Origin: Bidens hawaiensis
Lineage: Eukaryota; Streptophyta; Magnoliopsida; Asterales; Asteraceae
Reading direction: 5' to 3'
Assembly (NCBI GenBank): GCA_021521415.1
Contig: JAIQDT010001656.1
Location: 372,001-436,000, forward strand
DNA: 64,000 nt
In this document: one piece after another, positions 23,178 to 34,351 of the stretch
Layout of the letters: each line of letters begins with the position of its first letter
Position numbering within the stretch: position 1 is the stretch's first letter
Notes under the pieces: model-generated
Database searches by the model: none
What the model was told of the DNA's origin: nothing
Seen by the model: the letters and a program-made list of their open reading frames with translations, nothing else
Made by a program: the position numbers and the translations under genes

Positions 23178-26100
23178 TCATTTTTTCTTTCATGTGAAGA
23201 GTTCATCCAAGACTGTTTATGGTGAAAACTGGATAATGGATAGTGGATGCTCTCGTCATATTACTGGCAACATTAACCTCTTAACAAATGTTAAAAATAT
23301 ACAAGGGGGGGTATGTGGCGTTTGCGGGTAATTCGGGTGAAATGATCACTAAGGAAGGTGATGTGTTAAATGAAAGCATCACATTTGAAAAGGTGAATTA
23401 CTGTGACAAAGTTGACCATAATTAATTGAGTATATCACAAATCTGTGATAATAAATACACAACGGTATTTACTGATAAGGGGTGCATAATACTGAAACTG
23501 GGATACGTAATTCCTGAGGATATGGTAGTTATGAGATCTCCAAGATCAAATGATATTTATGTGTTGAACATGACTTCTAAAGTATTGAATTATGTAGAAA
23601 CGTGTTTTGTTTCTAAGGCAACTTAAAAAGACACGATTCTGTGGCACAGAAGAATGGGTCATATTCATGTTAGGAAAATGAATTATTTAATGCAAATTGA
23701 CCTTGTTTATGGTGTTTCTTTGAAACATTTTAAGTTATCTGACCACTGTGTTTCTTGTAAAAAGAGCAAACAAAAAAGGAAGACTCACCCATCTAAGTTA
23801 ATCAATACCATTGATACTCCACTAGAACGACTTTGGATTTGTTTGGTCCTGTGAATCGTGCGAGTATTGCTGCTGATTGGTATTGTTTAGTCATCTGATG
23901 ACTATTCAAGATATTCATGGGAATTATTTATGAGTTCAAAAGATCAAATACCCATTCTGGTTCAAAATCTTATCGCTAAGATCGAACACTATACAAGTTT
24001 AAAGTGAGACGTATTCGAAGTGATAATGGTACGGAGTTTAAAAATAATGTATTAGATTTCTTTTTCATTAAAAAAGGAATTCATTGAGAATATAGTGCTT
24101 CTTACGTACTACAACAGAATGGGTGGCTGAAAGGAAGAACAGAACATTTATTAAAGGTGCAAGAACGATGCTCGCAGATTCTAAGCTTCCTGCTCAATTA
24201 TGTAATGAGGCTGTGAATACTGCTTGCTACACGCTCAATCGTGTTATGATTGTGAAGAAGCTTCAAAAGAGGAGTTATGAACTGCTAAACAAGCGTAAAC
24301 CTAATTTAAAGTACTTGGAACCTTTTGGGTGTCCTTGTACTATGTTGAAGAAAGATGCTGGAAAATTTGAAGAAAAAGCGATTGAAGGCTATTTCTTAGG
24401 TTCGTATCACCTAAGACACGAGTATTTAACTTTACCTCGGGCTATGTCGAGGAGTGGTACCATGTTGATTGCCAAAGATATACCACACCTCCTCAACGTA
24501 AAGGACCTGATTGGATGTTCGAGTATGAGAGTTTATTTATTTCATTTACTCAAATAGTTGACCAACCAGATGAAGACTTGGTGCGTGCGTATCTAGAAGA
24601 TAAATACTTACCACCAAGACCTTTTATTTCTAATTATGATGAAGCTTCACAAGATGATCTCGCTGATACATCTGATGTGATTTCTATCTCGTCAGATGAT
24701 GGTCATTTTGTTGATTCCTCCTTGGCTCCATTTCCTGATACACATGAGATCGGTGAATCGTCTCATGATGTTGAGGAGAATCTTACTAATTTAACAGATA
24801 ATGTTGTTGTGACTGAGAATCCTAATCTTCGGATTCATACTTATCATCCATAGGACAACATTATTGGTGATCTTGATGTAGGTGTGCAAACACGTCATCA
24901 AGTTGCCACTTCAAATGAATCTAACGTATTGTGTGCGTATGCGGATATGCATTCCTCGGGAGTCATGGATCTCGCAAAATACACTTGCTTTCTATATCAA
25001 GTGGAACCAACGAATACTCGCATGGCACTTGAAGATCCATCTTGGGTAGAAGCAATGCAAGAAGAGTTGCAACAAATTAACTGACTGGGTGTATGGGATC
25101 TCATTGATTAACCCGTTAGAGTTAAGAAGCCTATCCCTACGAAATAGGTATTTACGTATAAGAAAGATGATCGTGGTGTGATCGTAAGAAACAAAGCAAG
25201 ATTAGTGGTTCAAGGCTTCCACCAGCAAGAAGGCATAGATTACACGGAAGTATATGCTCCAGTTTCTCGATTGGAAGCTATACGAATATTTTTGACTTAT
25301 GCGGATTATAAGAATATTAAGGTTTATCAGATGGAAGTGAAAAGTTCATTTCTCAATGGAGAAATACAAGAGGAAGTGTTTGTTTTGAAGCCTCCTGGTT
25401 TTGAAGATCCAGATTATCCGGACCGAGTTACAGATTTAACAAGGCCCTGTATGGTCTACACCAAGCCCCGAGAGCTTGGTACGACACTCTTGCTGATCAT
25501 CTTATAGATAATGGCTTCAAACGAGGAACTGTGGACTACACTTTATTTTATAAGAATGTTGGTGATGATATGCTCCTCGTCTAGATAGATGTCGATGACA
25601 TCATATTTGGATCAACAAGAGGAATTCGTGAAGTCGATGCAAACAAAGTTCGAAATGAGCTCGATGGGGGAGATGAACTTCTTTTTAGGGCTGCAGGTTC
25701 ATCAGTCTGACAAGGGAATCTTCATTCATCAGACGAAGTACGTGAACGATGTCTTGAGCCGATTCAAGATAACTGCCGGAAAAATCCCTTCAACGCCTCT
25801 TCCCGTGGGTCACAATTTGTCACCGGACGAATTAGAGGATTCCTTAGATCCTACTCTTTACCGAGCGATGATAGGTTCTTTAATGTATTTAGCTGCTTCT
25901 CGGCTTGACATAATGTTTGCAGTTTGTTTGTGTGCTAGTACCAATCAAGTCCCCGAGTGACTCACCTGGCTGTGGTTAAACGTATACTTCATTATCTGAG
26001 GGGTAATCCTGACACCAGGTTATAGTATCCCAAGGAAGATAGTTTTGAATTCACTGCGTTTTCCAATTCGGATTATGGAGGATGCAAGATCAACTTTAAA

Positions 26101-26535
26101 TCGACCACAACGGGTTGTCAATTCCTAGGAAGCCACCTTGTTTTCTGGCAGGGTAAGAAGCAGTCAACGGTCTCCATTTCAACCGCCGAAACAGAATACG
26201 TGGTAGCCGCGAGTTGCTGTTCACAGGTTCTGTGGATCCAGCAACACTTGTGGGATTACGGTTTGAACTTTCTTACTACTCCCATCTATATTGATAACTC
26301 TGCTGCTATAAGTATCACCAAGAATCCCGTGCAACACTCAAAAACTAGACATATTGAAATTCAATATCATTTTATAAGAGATTGCTTAGAAAAGAAATTA
26401 ATAGATATTGAGAAAGTGCACACTGATTTTCAAAAAGCCGATCTATTTACCAAGGCATTTGATAAGACACGTTTTAACTTTTTGCTTGGTCTAAGTGGAT
26501 TAAAAACTCTTGCTGAAGTCCTTAAACAAGAATAA
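23178..26535 (+). pseudogene. SIRE A pol (protease, integrase, RT, RNase H), broken
   Basis: The protease motif DSGCSRHITGN lies at about 23239-23271. The gag-pre-integrase zinc region is at 23640-23770 (HRRMGH, CVSCKK). Integrase core remnants include RSDNGTEF (about 24015-24038) and AERKNRT (about 24126). RT fragments span 24960-25720, where the catalytic YVDD appears as DVDD preceded by a TAG stop. RNase H fragments continue to 26535 ([29 protein letters not shown]). Multiple frameshifts and stops are present. Order and motifs match the better preserved SIRE B. Confidence 0.85.
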
Positions 26536-27380
26536 TTATCTTTATTGTATTTTTTTCTACTTTTATTTCTTTTATTTTTAAGTTTTGGGTTTCGGGAAAA
26601 AATGAAAATACAAAAATATTGTAATTTCTGTATGTATAGAGAAAATCCAAAAAACATAGAAAATTCTGAAAAATAAAAAAAGATTGTGATTTCTGTTGAA
26701 ATATTTTGAAATTTTCAAAAACATTAAAAATTTTGAAAAATCAAAAAGATTGTGGTTCTTATTTGTATAGAAAATCCGAAAAGACAAAAAGAATGTGTTT
26801 TAAGTATGTACAGAGAAAAACCAAAAAGATTTTTTCATACATTCGGTTAAAATTATGTCATTTACTCATATTTGAAAGACATATACTTGTATATGTTTGG
26901 TCCTGATGTTTAATAGTAATGTTCGGGATAGCCATTTCCCTGATAATGGAAAGTAGTTGGAACAATTGTTGTGTGTTTTATTTAATTCTTTCGCTGAAAA
27001 TAATGTCGGTTATTTAAGTTTGTGGAACATGCTTGCATGTTTTGGTCCTGTTATCTACTCTTAGATTGATAGGATAACCATTAATCTATAGACTAAAAGT
27101 AACTGGGCGATTGAATTTATTTTTCAGCTCCTAAAAAATTTTGAGTATTGAAGCAAAAAGAGAAAATGATAGTACATTGATCATCTAGTCCCATATCTAG
27201 AAAGAAATAAGCTTAAAAGACTGAGTGCTTAATTGCGTTGGTGTATTGATAGGTCTTAAACAAGCCGTTAGAGTAAAGTATGTGATATAAACATAAAGAA
27301 ATGCCAAATTGAAAGAGGTGTTAGTCTACCAAAAATCTCGGTAATGATGGCAGAAAGTAATAACCTATCATACTCAAGCC
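26536..27380 (+). other. SIRE A 3' non-coding region with two copies of a conserved fold
   Basis: There is no gene here. Two copies of one module lie at 26877-26945 and 27023-27115. Each has a palindromic hairpin (ACATATA..TATATGT; ACATG..CATGT, both with loop CTTG). GGTCCT, a variable self-complementary segment, and GGATAGCC or GGATAACC follow. The same pair occurs in SIRE B at 40361-40460 and 40508-40605. 27381-27385 is the left TTATG duplication of the inserted solo LTR. Confidence 0.7.
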
Positions 27381-27385
27381 TTATG

Positions 27386-30300
27386 TGTCACACAGTCAAT
27401 TTTCGACTGACGGGGTTTTACCGTGAGGCGCGTGACATACTAGGATCTAGCCATGTGTCATAATGAAAAACCAATTTATAATGGAAAATATTTAAATATT
27501 ATTGCTCATCATAAATGAGGTAAGTACATTTACAATAAAGTTTTTACATTTGCGGAAGCGTATAATTTATGAAAACACTTAAAAACCCAGAGTGCGTATC
27601 AAGACGCCCGGACATAACATTTCATTGAAGAATCCCAGCATAATTCGATGCTTAGTGGGATCCATGCATCCTAGACTCATTTCAACTTTGAACGTGCACC
27701 TTAAACACCTAAGAAAGACATGCTAAAACGGGTCAACACAACGGTTGGTGAATTCACAGGTTTGAGTTTAAAAACAAGTTTGTCAAACAAACCATTTAGT
27801 AAGTAAACAGTGTAAGTAGTAAAGCATGGATAATGTATGCATTAGTAATACCGCTAGTTAATTAGGCTAGCAATCATGTTACATTAGTGTAGGTTCCATT
27901 GTGACCGAGGCTGAATTGTTAGTTTGTTTGCCACCCACAGAGTCTAATATAAGACTAGTGCATATTGCGTTCCTAGTAAATGAAACGACCGGCGACTCCC
28001 TCAAACGAGAGCCCCGCGGGGGTTCGTCAAACTCAGTAGTACTACTTTTCATTACCGAGCCAATGTACAATCGTTAACGGTCCAATGTGCATTGGGGACT
28101 TCAGTATAAGTTCACAATGTACACATGAGGTATTAAAAAGTCTACAATTATCCAAAAAGTTTGTATGTTGCATGCTTTCCCCCCAAAAGGAGTAAGTAAA
28201 AATTAAGGTAGTGAAACTCACCTCGAATGCGGTTCAAATTGAAAGTCAACTGCTTAAGTCAAAGTTATTCTAGTGCCTAAATCACACAAGCACTATATGT
28301 ATTTGCTAAGCGATTCCTAGAACCCTTAGTATCCAAACAATTCCCTTGTTTATTTGAAGTTTGACCAAAGTTTGACTTTGTGTTGAATTTGACCAGAGTT
28401 TGACTTTTGTTGACTTTTACCAAAGTTTGACTTTCTGTTTGACTTTTGTCCAAAAGGTCCAAGTTGTTGACCTTTGACTAAAAGTCCAAGTCTCGATGAC
28501 CGAAGACTAAAAATTGTGTTTTGTTGACCGTTGACCTTTGACCTAAATGTTAACCGACGACCCGTTGGTGACTTTTGACTAATAATCTAGACTTAGAATG
28601 ATTACATGATGTTCCTAGTCACAATTTTACAACAATCAAGCAATGTGCACTTAGCCACTTTTCATACAATCCTATGACTAAGTCTAACCTCTACCACTTT
28701 CAACACTTCACAAGTAAGACTAACCACTTAGTCAAATAGTTCTAAGTTGACCCATAAAGTCAAAATCCAATTTATCACAATCATTCTATTACAAACCCCA
28801 ATTATTTTTACTAACCAATAAGTTACTCATCCTTAACAAGTTTTCAATCATCAAAACTGATTTTCCAACTAACCAAAACTTGTAATTAAATTACCAAATA
28901 ATTCACACATATTTTTACAAGTATTAGGTATAACATATATTTTTCTTATAATTTTATAATTCACCAAAACATACAGAATATTCATACTCTACAACAACCT
29001 AATTTCAGTCTCTATTTTAACAAAGCAGTTGACAAATATTTGTCAAAAAATCTATTGTTGTCTAATTGATACAAGACCAATTGGATTTGATTCCTACTTC
29101 AAGATATAACATTCCAGAAGTGTAATCATACCCATATCTATTTTTAATATCAAGTTATGCAATTTATAACACAACTCAGAAAATGTATCATTCAATCAGG
29201 ATTGCACCCCGATTTTTGTAAATTAATAAAGACTAGTCAAACCAAGTCCAAAAATTACTATTCTTAACTTTTTGAAAACTAGATTCAAAGTACTTAATCA
29301 TAGAATCAAAAATCAATCAGAAACACAAACGTATCATCAAGTTATTCAATATACAATTTAAGACACAAACTCTGTCAACAAGCAGATTCAAACCAAAAGT
29401 CACAAAAATCATGATTTTTAGGTCTCTATGATCCTAAATCACCAAGGGACCATTATATATGATCAAAACACATCTTTTTATTGTTCATACATATTTTATT
29501 ACAAATATTTTAAGGGTTTTCATATCAAGAAATAAATAAAACAATTTTAACATGTAGATTGTCAAGTTTATCGTATTTCGTTTTCTTATGATTTCATGTG
29601 CTTGGATACGTTCATCCCAAATCAAAGAAAAGTAACAAAACATATAAAAACATGCTTACCTTCTTGTTTCAATAATGAAGACTCCATAACCTTGATTCAA
29701 GAATCACCAAAATCAATTGTATATATGTCTAGGGAGGAGTTTTAAAGAAAGTATTGTTTAGAGAGACATATGTGATGTGTGTGTGTGTATTGTGGATTAT
29801 GGCAAAGGAAGGAGAAAATGAAGAGAAAAGGTTTTCAAATCAAAGGTTGTGTAATCAAAATCTTATTAAAAACATATTAACTCTCATTTACAACAATTTA
29901 ACTACTATTAATCAATAATAAACTTTATATTAAGACTTTTATTTAATAACATGTATCATGTAACATTTTTAATACAAGTTTACTAGGCATAACATAATCT
30001 AAAGTTCATGGTACATTTTAATAATTAACATGTACATGAAATATAAGATGCATGTAACAATCATTCTTGAACATTTATTACACATAACATACATATAGAC
30101 ATGTAGCATATGACATGTAGCATGTAACATATATTACCATAGTTGATAATGTAACATGTGAAAAGTAGTGTGTAATATATATCACATTAGTTTATGGTGT
30201 AACATGATACAAGTAGTATGTAATATATATCACACTAGTGTATATAACACATAACATGTAGCACTTAACATTTTGCCTACCATATGTATCATAACATTTG

Positions 30301-30527
30301 TAACAAGTTATCATTTTCGTATAATATGTATCATAACATTTATGACAGGTTTATTATTTTAATTAATAGCAATTGTTGTTGTTGTTAGGCCGCCAACGAC
30401 TCAGACAAACTCCTGTGTGTGATTACGCGACATGTGACATGCGACATGGATGCTAGTTTTCTGACTGAGTTAACAAAATTAACTGAGTATAGTTAACAGT
30501 GTTAACCTACAAATGCCGGGTGTCACA
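27386..30527 (-). mobile_element. Gypsy-type solo LTR, 3.1 kb, TSD TTATG
   Basis: It starts TGTCACACAGTC and ends CGGGTGTCACA. TTATG is duplicated at 27381-27385 and 30528-30532, which proves both ends. No primer site, polypurine tract or coding domain is present, so it is a solo LTR. The minus strand is probably sense because a GGTGAGT donor-like site occurs on it at about 28217-28224, as in the other gypsy LTRs. The interior is AT-rich, has several repeats of GTTTGACTTT type near 28360-28450, and has no gene. Confidence 0.88.
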
Positions 30528-30532
30528 TTATG

Positions 30533-31095
30533 TTTATCTGATCACCAAAAACAAAATAAGATTGAATAACAAGCATTTGGGTTCTGGACTCTATGAGTCT
30601 TTATGCGGCTTAACCATCTGGGTATTCATATGCTTGAATATTTCAAATGCTTTTAGAGCAAACCCAAAGTCATTAAACCTTGATCACTGCTGTACATCGT
30701 ACAAATTGAATTACTGACTTGATTAAAATCCGTTGTTAGTCATGTTCCTCCCTTGTGTGCCTCTTAATACCAATAAGAAATAGACCCCAGGGGACACAAT
30801 GTATGTAAGCCGATAGATGGACTCGTGCATACTCACTCATGGTAAAGGAATCTTGGTGCATCAATCAAAATTATCTATAAAATTCAAAATTTTGATCAAC
30901 AGCATAATAGTTTAATTCAAGTTGGGGTGATACGGTAAAAATCAAATTAAGCTTGAACCGAGATTAGAGGCTGATAGTTTCTGATATTCTGTGATTTAAT
31001 TGAACATTTAATCATATCACAAAAATACTTGAAAGTTTGTTATAAGATTTAAGTGGAGAACAATATCAATGACTGACTTAACGCTAGTCATAATA
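30533..31095 (+). other. SIRE A 3' non-coding remnant
   Basis: This continues SIRE A after the solo LTR. Weak similarity to SIRE B around 40950-41400 is visible (for example TAAGCTTGAACC-like text). No coding sequence is recognised, and the right edge is approximate. Confidence 0.5.
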
Positions 31096-32504
31096 TCGCT
31101 AAAATATAAAACTGCGATGGAAGGGCAATTTGGTTAATATGATTCTCTGCTTAAACTCACAAAAAATACAAAAATATAGATGGAGGCGATGACAGAAGGT
31201 GACATAGGCACGGTAAAGATGTAGACGAAGAACATAGGCGTCCCTCTTTTTTAGCTCGACGTAGCTCCTTTTTAGCTGCATATAGTTGCGCATAAAACAT
31301 TAAAAAGGTACCGAATGATTTGGCTATCATGCAATCATGCATTGTACAGTTAGCATAACATTACAATAGTTTCATTTTTTGCATAGAACGAACTAATTAA
31401 TGAAAGAATATTAATTTAGTGTCAGTAAGGTTGCATACGAAGTTGTGAAAAAAATAGGGAAGAAATATTGTGTGATGTGCGTGTGGTTAAAGAGACTGTT
31501 GGGGTCCTCTTACAGCTCAATGGGTTAATTTGAGTTGATGCCAAGATGAGAAAGAAAGATTCTTTTGGAGTTGTTGCTCCTATAGTGTTTTATGTACTTC
31601 ACAATTAGTGTTTTATATACTTCACAGACATTTTTGTTGATACTAACATGTTAAACAATAGTGTTACATACAGTTAAATGGAGTCAGCCCTGATAAGCCT
31701 ACATGACATCAAACCGCGCTCAAAACTGCAGCTCATACGAATAAGGATTCCAAACAGAACTCTGCTATCTGTTTATTGACTGCCGTGTAAGTTGTACATT
31801 AAGATCAGTAAATGCCACAAAAGAAAATGGCATCTTTGTTGATACTTCAGAGTTTAAACTTTCTTGAAAAACTTTATATATATACACTATTAAAATAAAA
31901 TAACAGCATGCATTAAAATGACTAGATTAGATCATCTACGTATATGTTTTCTAACATATAATACTTATTTACTCGGTGGAGGGGGATGCAATCGAAGTCA
32001 TTGCAGACTTGAGTCAACAGGAACACTTCGATGAAATACTAACAGTGAAACAATGCAATGTCGTAACAAACTACCTTAATGTTAACCCAAGAAGGTCGTT
32101 GGGTGGCTACATGAAAGATATTCCTTTATAACAATGGAAATACCAATTAATATAACTAATACTTATGGTAATCTTCAGCATTTAAGGATATTAGATTGGA
32201 AACCACCACAAGTTCGGGTGATGATGGTGGTGCTGGACCTTCAGTGAGTGAGTGGATGTGGAGATTTGGAACCCCTTTATTTTGATCCCTTTATTCTCAA
32301 ATAGAGGTCCGGGTATTGTAAACATATGTTTTCATTCAATTTGTTTTGGAGATTATGTTTAATAAAGTTAAAAGTTTTGGTTCTTAGACTCATGTTTGTT
32401 ATTCTTTGGTGTGGTTGGTTAGTCTTTCGTATACGATTGTTGGATATTTCCATAAACGGCTATGGTTTCACAACCACCCGCAACGCGGGGGCTCGAATTA
32501 CTAG
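31096..32504 (+). mobile_element. Possible Helitron 3' end within unassigned DNA
   Basis: A GC-rich hairpin, CCGCAACGCGG at about 32478-32488, is followed 12 bases later by CTAG at 32501-32504 and then T. This is the usual 3' signature of a plant Helitron: a short hairpin before a CTRR end, inserted between A and T. A 5' TC end was not identified with confidence; the given start is only the limit of SIRE A. No Rep/helicase ORF is present, so it would be non-autonomous. Confidence 0.35.
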
Positions 32505-33348
32505 TTTATATAAAATATGATCTTTTATAAATTACTTAAAATATATTTGTAAATACGCAAATTAACATGATATACTTTATATATACATATATTTTAAATT
32601 AAAACCCTTACTAATTTTTAAGCATATAATATAAATACACATGCATATGAGTTTTAACCAAAGTTCGGAAAGAAAACTAGTTAATTTGTCGATTTTTAAC
32701 GAAATATAGAATATATAATAAAGAGGTTTTACAAAATAAAAACACAAAAACGGGCTGGGGCAGGCTCGAACCTGCGCCCCCATCTCGTCCAGTGTCTTAA
32801 CATGTCGCACGCAACCAACTGAGATACCCATAAAAACACATAAACTGAAACAAACATTTTATAAAATGCCATGCCCAAACCCCAAAACATCCATAAGAAC
32901 CCTAGTTACCTAATCGATTAATCTGATGTTTTTTGGTCTAATTAACCTTAGGGTTAATGTTTTATGATAAGAAACGAATCAATAAATATATAAATTACCT
33001 TTGACGTTGTTTATACACTGGTTAATTGATTATGACAGAGCCGGCCATAAAACGACTACGAACATGTATTTGCAGAATGTGATAACCAAATTAAGAAAAA
33101 GGGTTTCATATGCGAGTTGGAGAGGATGGACAGGACGAGTTTAGTTGAATTTTAATTGATGATTTATGTTATAACACCAGACATGTATAGATGGTTAATA
33201 TATTACTAAATACAAATCGGTAATTGATCTCATCCCAAGATTAGGGTGTCGGTGGACTTGTCATGGCATGAATAAGGATATGAAAGATTCAATTTCTAAA
33301 TTTGTATCGAGAATTATGGTGCAAGCTAGCAGATTTGGGTAAACGGGT
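32505..33348. other. AT-rich DNA without a recognisable gene
   Basis: Apart from the tRNA-like stretch at 32751-32831 I see nothing definable. 33344-33348 (CGGGT) is the left target duplication of gypsy element G1. The DNA resumes after 54161. Confidence 0.6.
32751..32831 (-). other. tRNA-like sequence (tRNA pseudogene or SINE head)
   Basis: On the minus strand, an A-box-like TATCTCAGTTGG (about 32816-32827) and a B-box-like GGTTCGAGCC (about 32763-32772) are spaced about as in a tRNA gene. The B box sits in a perfect T-arm, GCAGG/CCTGC (32760-32775). The acceptor ends do not pair, and no normal anticodon arm forms. An intact tRNA is therefore unlikely; a degenerate tRNA or the head of a SINE fits better. 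The flanking minus-strand sequence becomes T-rich. Confidence 0.45.
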
Positions 33349-33415
33349 TGTAAGGCGCCGTTACCGGTGCCCTACTTTAGACGTTGGATTTACTCATAAA
33401 CACAGTTATAAATAT
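33349..33415 (-). repeat. 3' LTR of G1, terminal 67 bp
   Basis: It begins TGTAAGGCGCCG and is interrupted after AATAT by SIRE B. It continues at 45785. Confidence 0.9.
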
Positions 33416-33839
33416 TGTTGGTGCATGATGTCAGTAGTTCAGTGTCGAGTGTCTGTAATCGTGTTAGTTAGATTTGAGTTTTGTATGTAAGCGAAGTTAC
33501 TAACAAGTTCGCTTAAATGGGCGAACTTGTTAGACAAGCGAAGTTAGGGACAACTTCGCCTGAACATACCAGGCGAAGTTGTCGTGTCTATATAAGCCAT
33601 TTGAATACGGCTTAGTCATTAGAAGTTAATAGAATCAGAGTTTATTTCGTGTATTCGAGTTAGAGAGTTTTGTATTCAGTGGTCATTGTATCACGTGTTT
33701 ACGGTTGGAATACAACGTGTGTTTGGTTATCGTATCGTGTGTTAGCTCGTATTGTTTTCTATACTCGTAACGTCTTACGTAGGGATTCCGCACCTACGTA
33801 GTACGCGATATCTCGTGTAGATCCGGCTGGGAACCTACA
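33416..33839 (+). repeat. 5' LTR of SIRE B, with GCGAAGTT hairpins and TATA box
   Basis: A TATA box, TATATAAG, lies at 33589-33596. The U3 part at 33491-33583 holds six copies of GCGAAGTT or GCGAACTT in both orientations. A perfect 14-base hairpin (33549-33562 with 33570-33583, loop AACATAC) ends just before the TATA box. The same arrangement in the 3' LTR lies at 45431-45523. Confidence 0.93.
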
Positions 33840-34351
33840 ATTGGTATCAGAGCTTTTGCTCGATTGTGTGGTTCGGGATTATCACGCGGGTATAGAAATC
33901 GTTCCGTTCGACTATTCGCGGGACGAGTTTTCTGAGCTTTTGTGCTATACTCTCCTCCTACAATCTTAAACAACCCTTAACACCTTCACAAACCTCGAAA
34001 AAACCAGAAATCTAATCTGCAGAAAGTTCGTGTTCATCAGGCGAAGTTGCCGTCACTGTTAGTAGGATTTCGGCGAAGATATAAGGTTAAGCGAAGTTAT
34101 CCACAACTTCGCCTATCTCTTCAAGTTCGCTTACCTCAAGCGAAGTTACCCACAACTTTGCCTACCTCCCAAGTTCGCTCAACTTAAGCGAAGTTATTCT
34201 CAAGTTCGCCAATCAGGCGAATTTAAGAAAGTGAGCGAAGTTACAAATTCACGCGAAGTTAAGTTTTAAGCGAAGTTATCCACAACTTCGCCTACAGTGC
34301 TGTTTGAAAATAAATTTTTTTATTTTCGGATTTCTTTGAGTTTAGAAAAAG
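33840..34351 (+). other. SIRE B primer site and leader with word array
   Basis: The primer site TGGTATCAGAGC lies at 33842-33853 and matches the 3' end of initiator methionine tRNA. From about 34037 to 34291 the leader carries GCGAAGTT and AACTTCGC copies in both orientations, ending shortly before the gag ATG at 34352. Confidence 0.88.

Larger units (their letters stand above)
18133..31095 (+). mobile_element. SIRE-lineage copia element A, decayed and 3'-truncated
   Basis: It has a 5' LTR (18133-18702), a methionine-tRNA primer site, a long leader, and broken gag (20024-23177) and pol (23178-26535). The 3' non-coding segment matches SIRE B. It is split by a solo LTR (27386-30527). Similarity to the SIRE B 3' region continues weakly to about 31095 and then stops. 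I find no extra ORF and no 3' LTR, so the 3' end was lost. The right limit is approximate. Confidence 0.8.

Noticed and set aside
32751..32831. Functional tRNA gene
   Set aside because: Acceptor stem does not pair and the anticodon arm is abnormal, despite a good T-arm.
31096..33348. Host exons in the gap between SIRE A and G1
   Set aside because: Only short frames without recognisable domains, and no convincing splice-site and frame combination.
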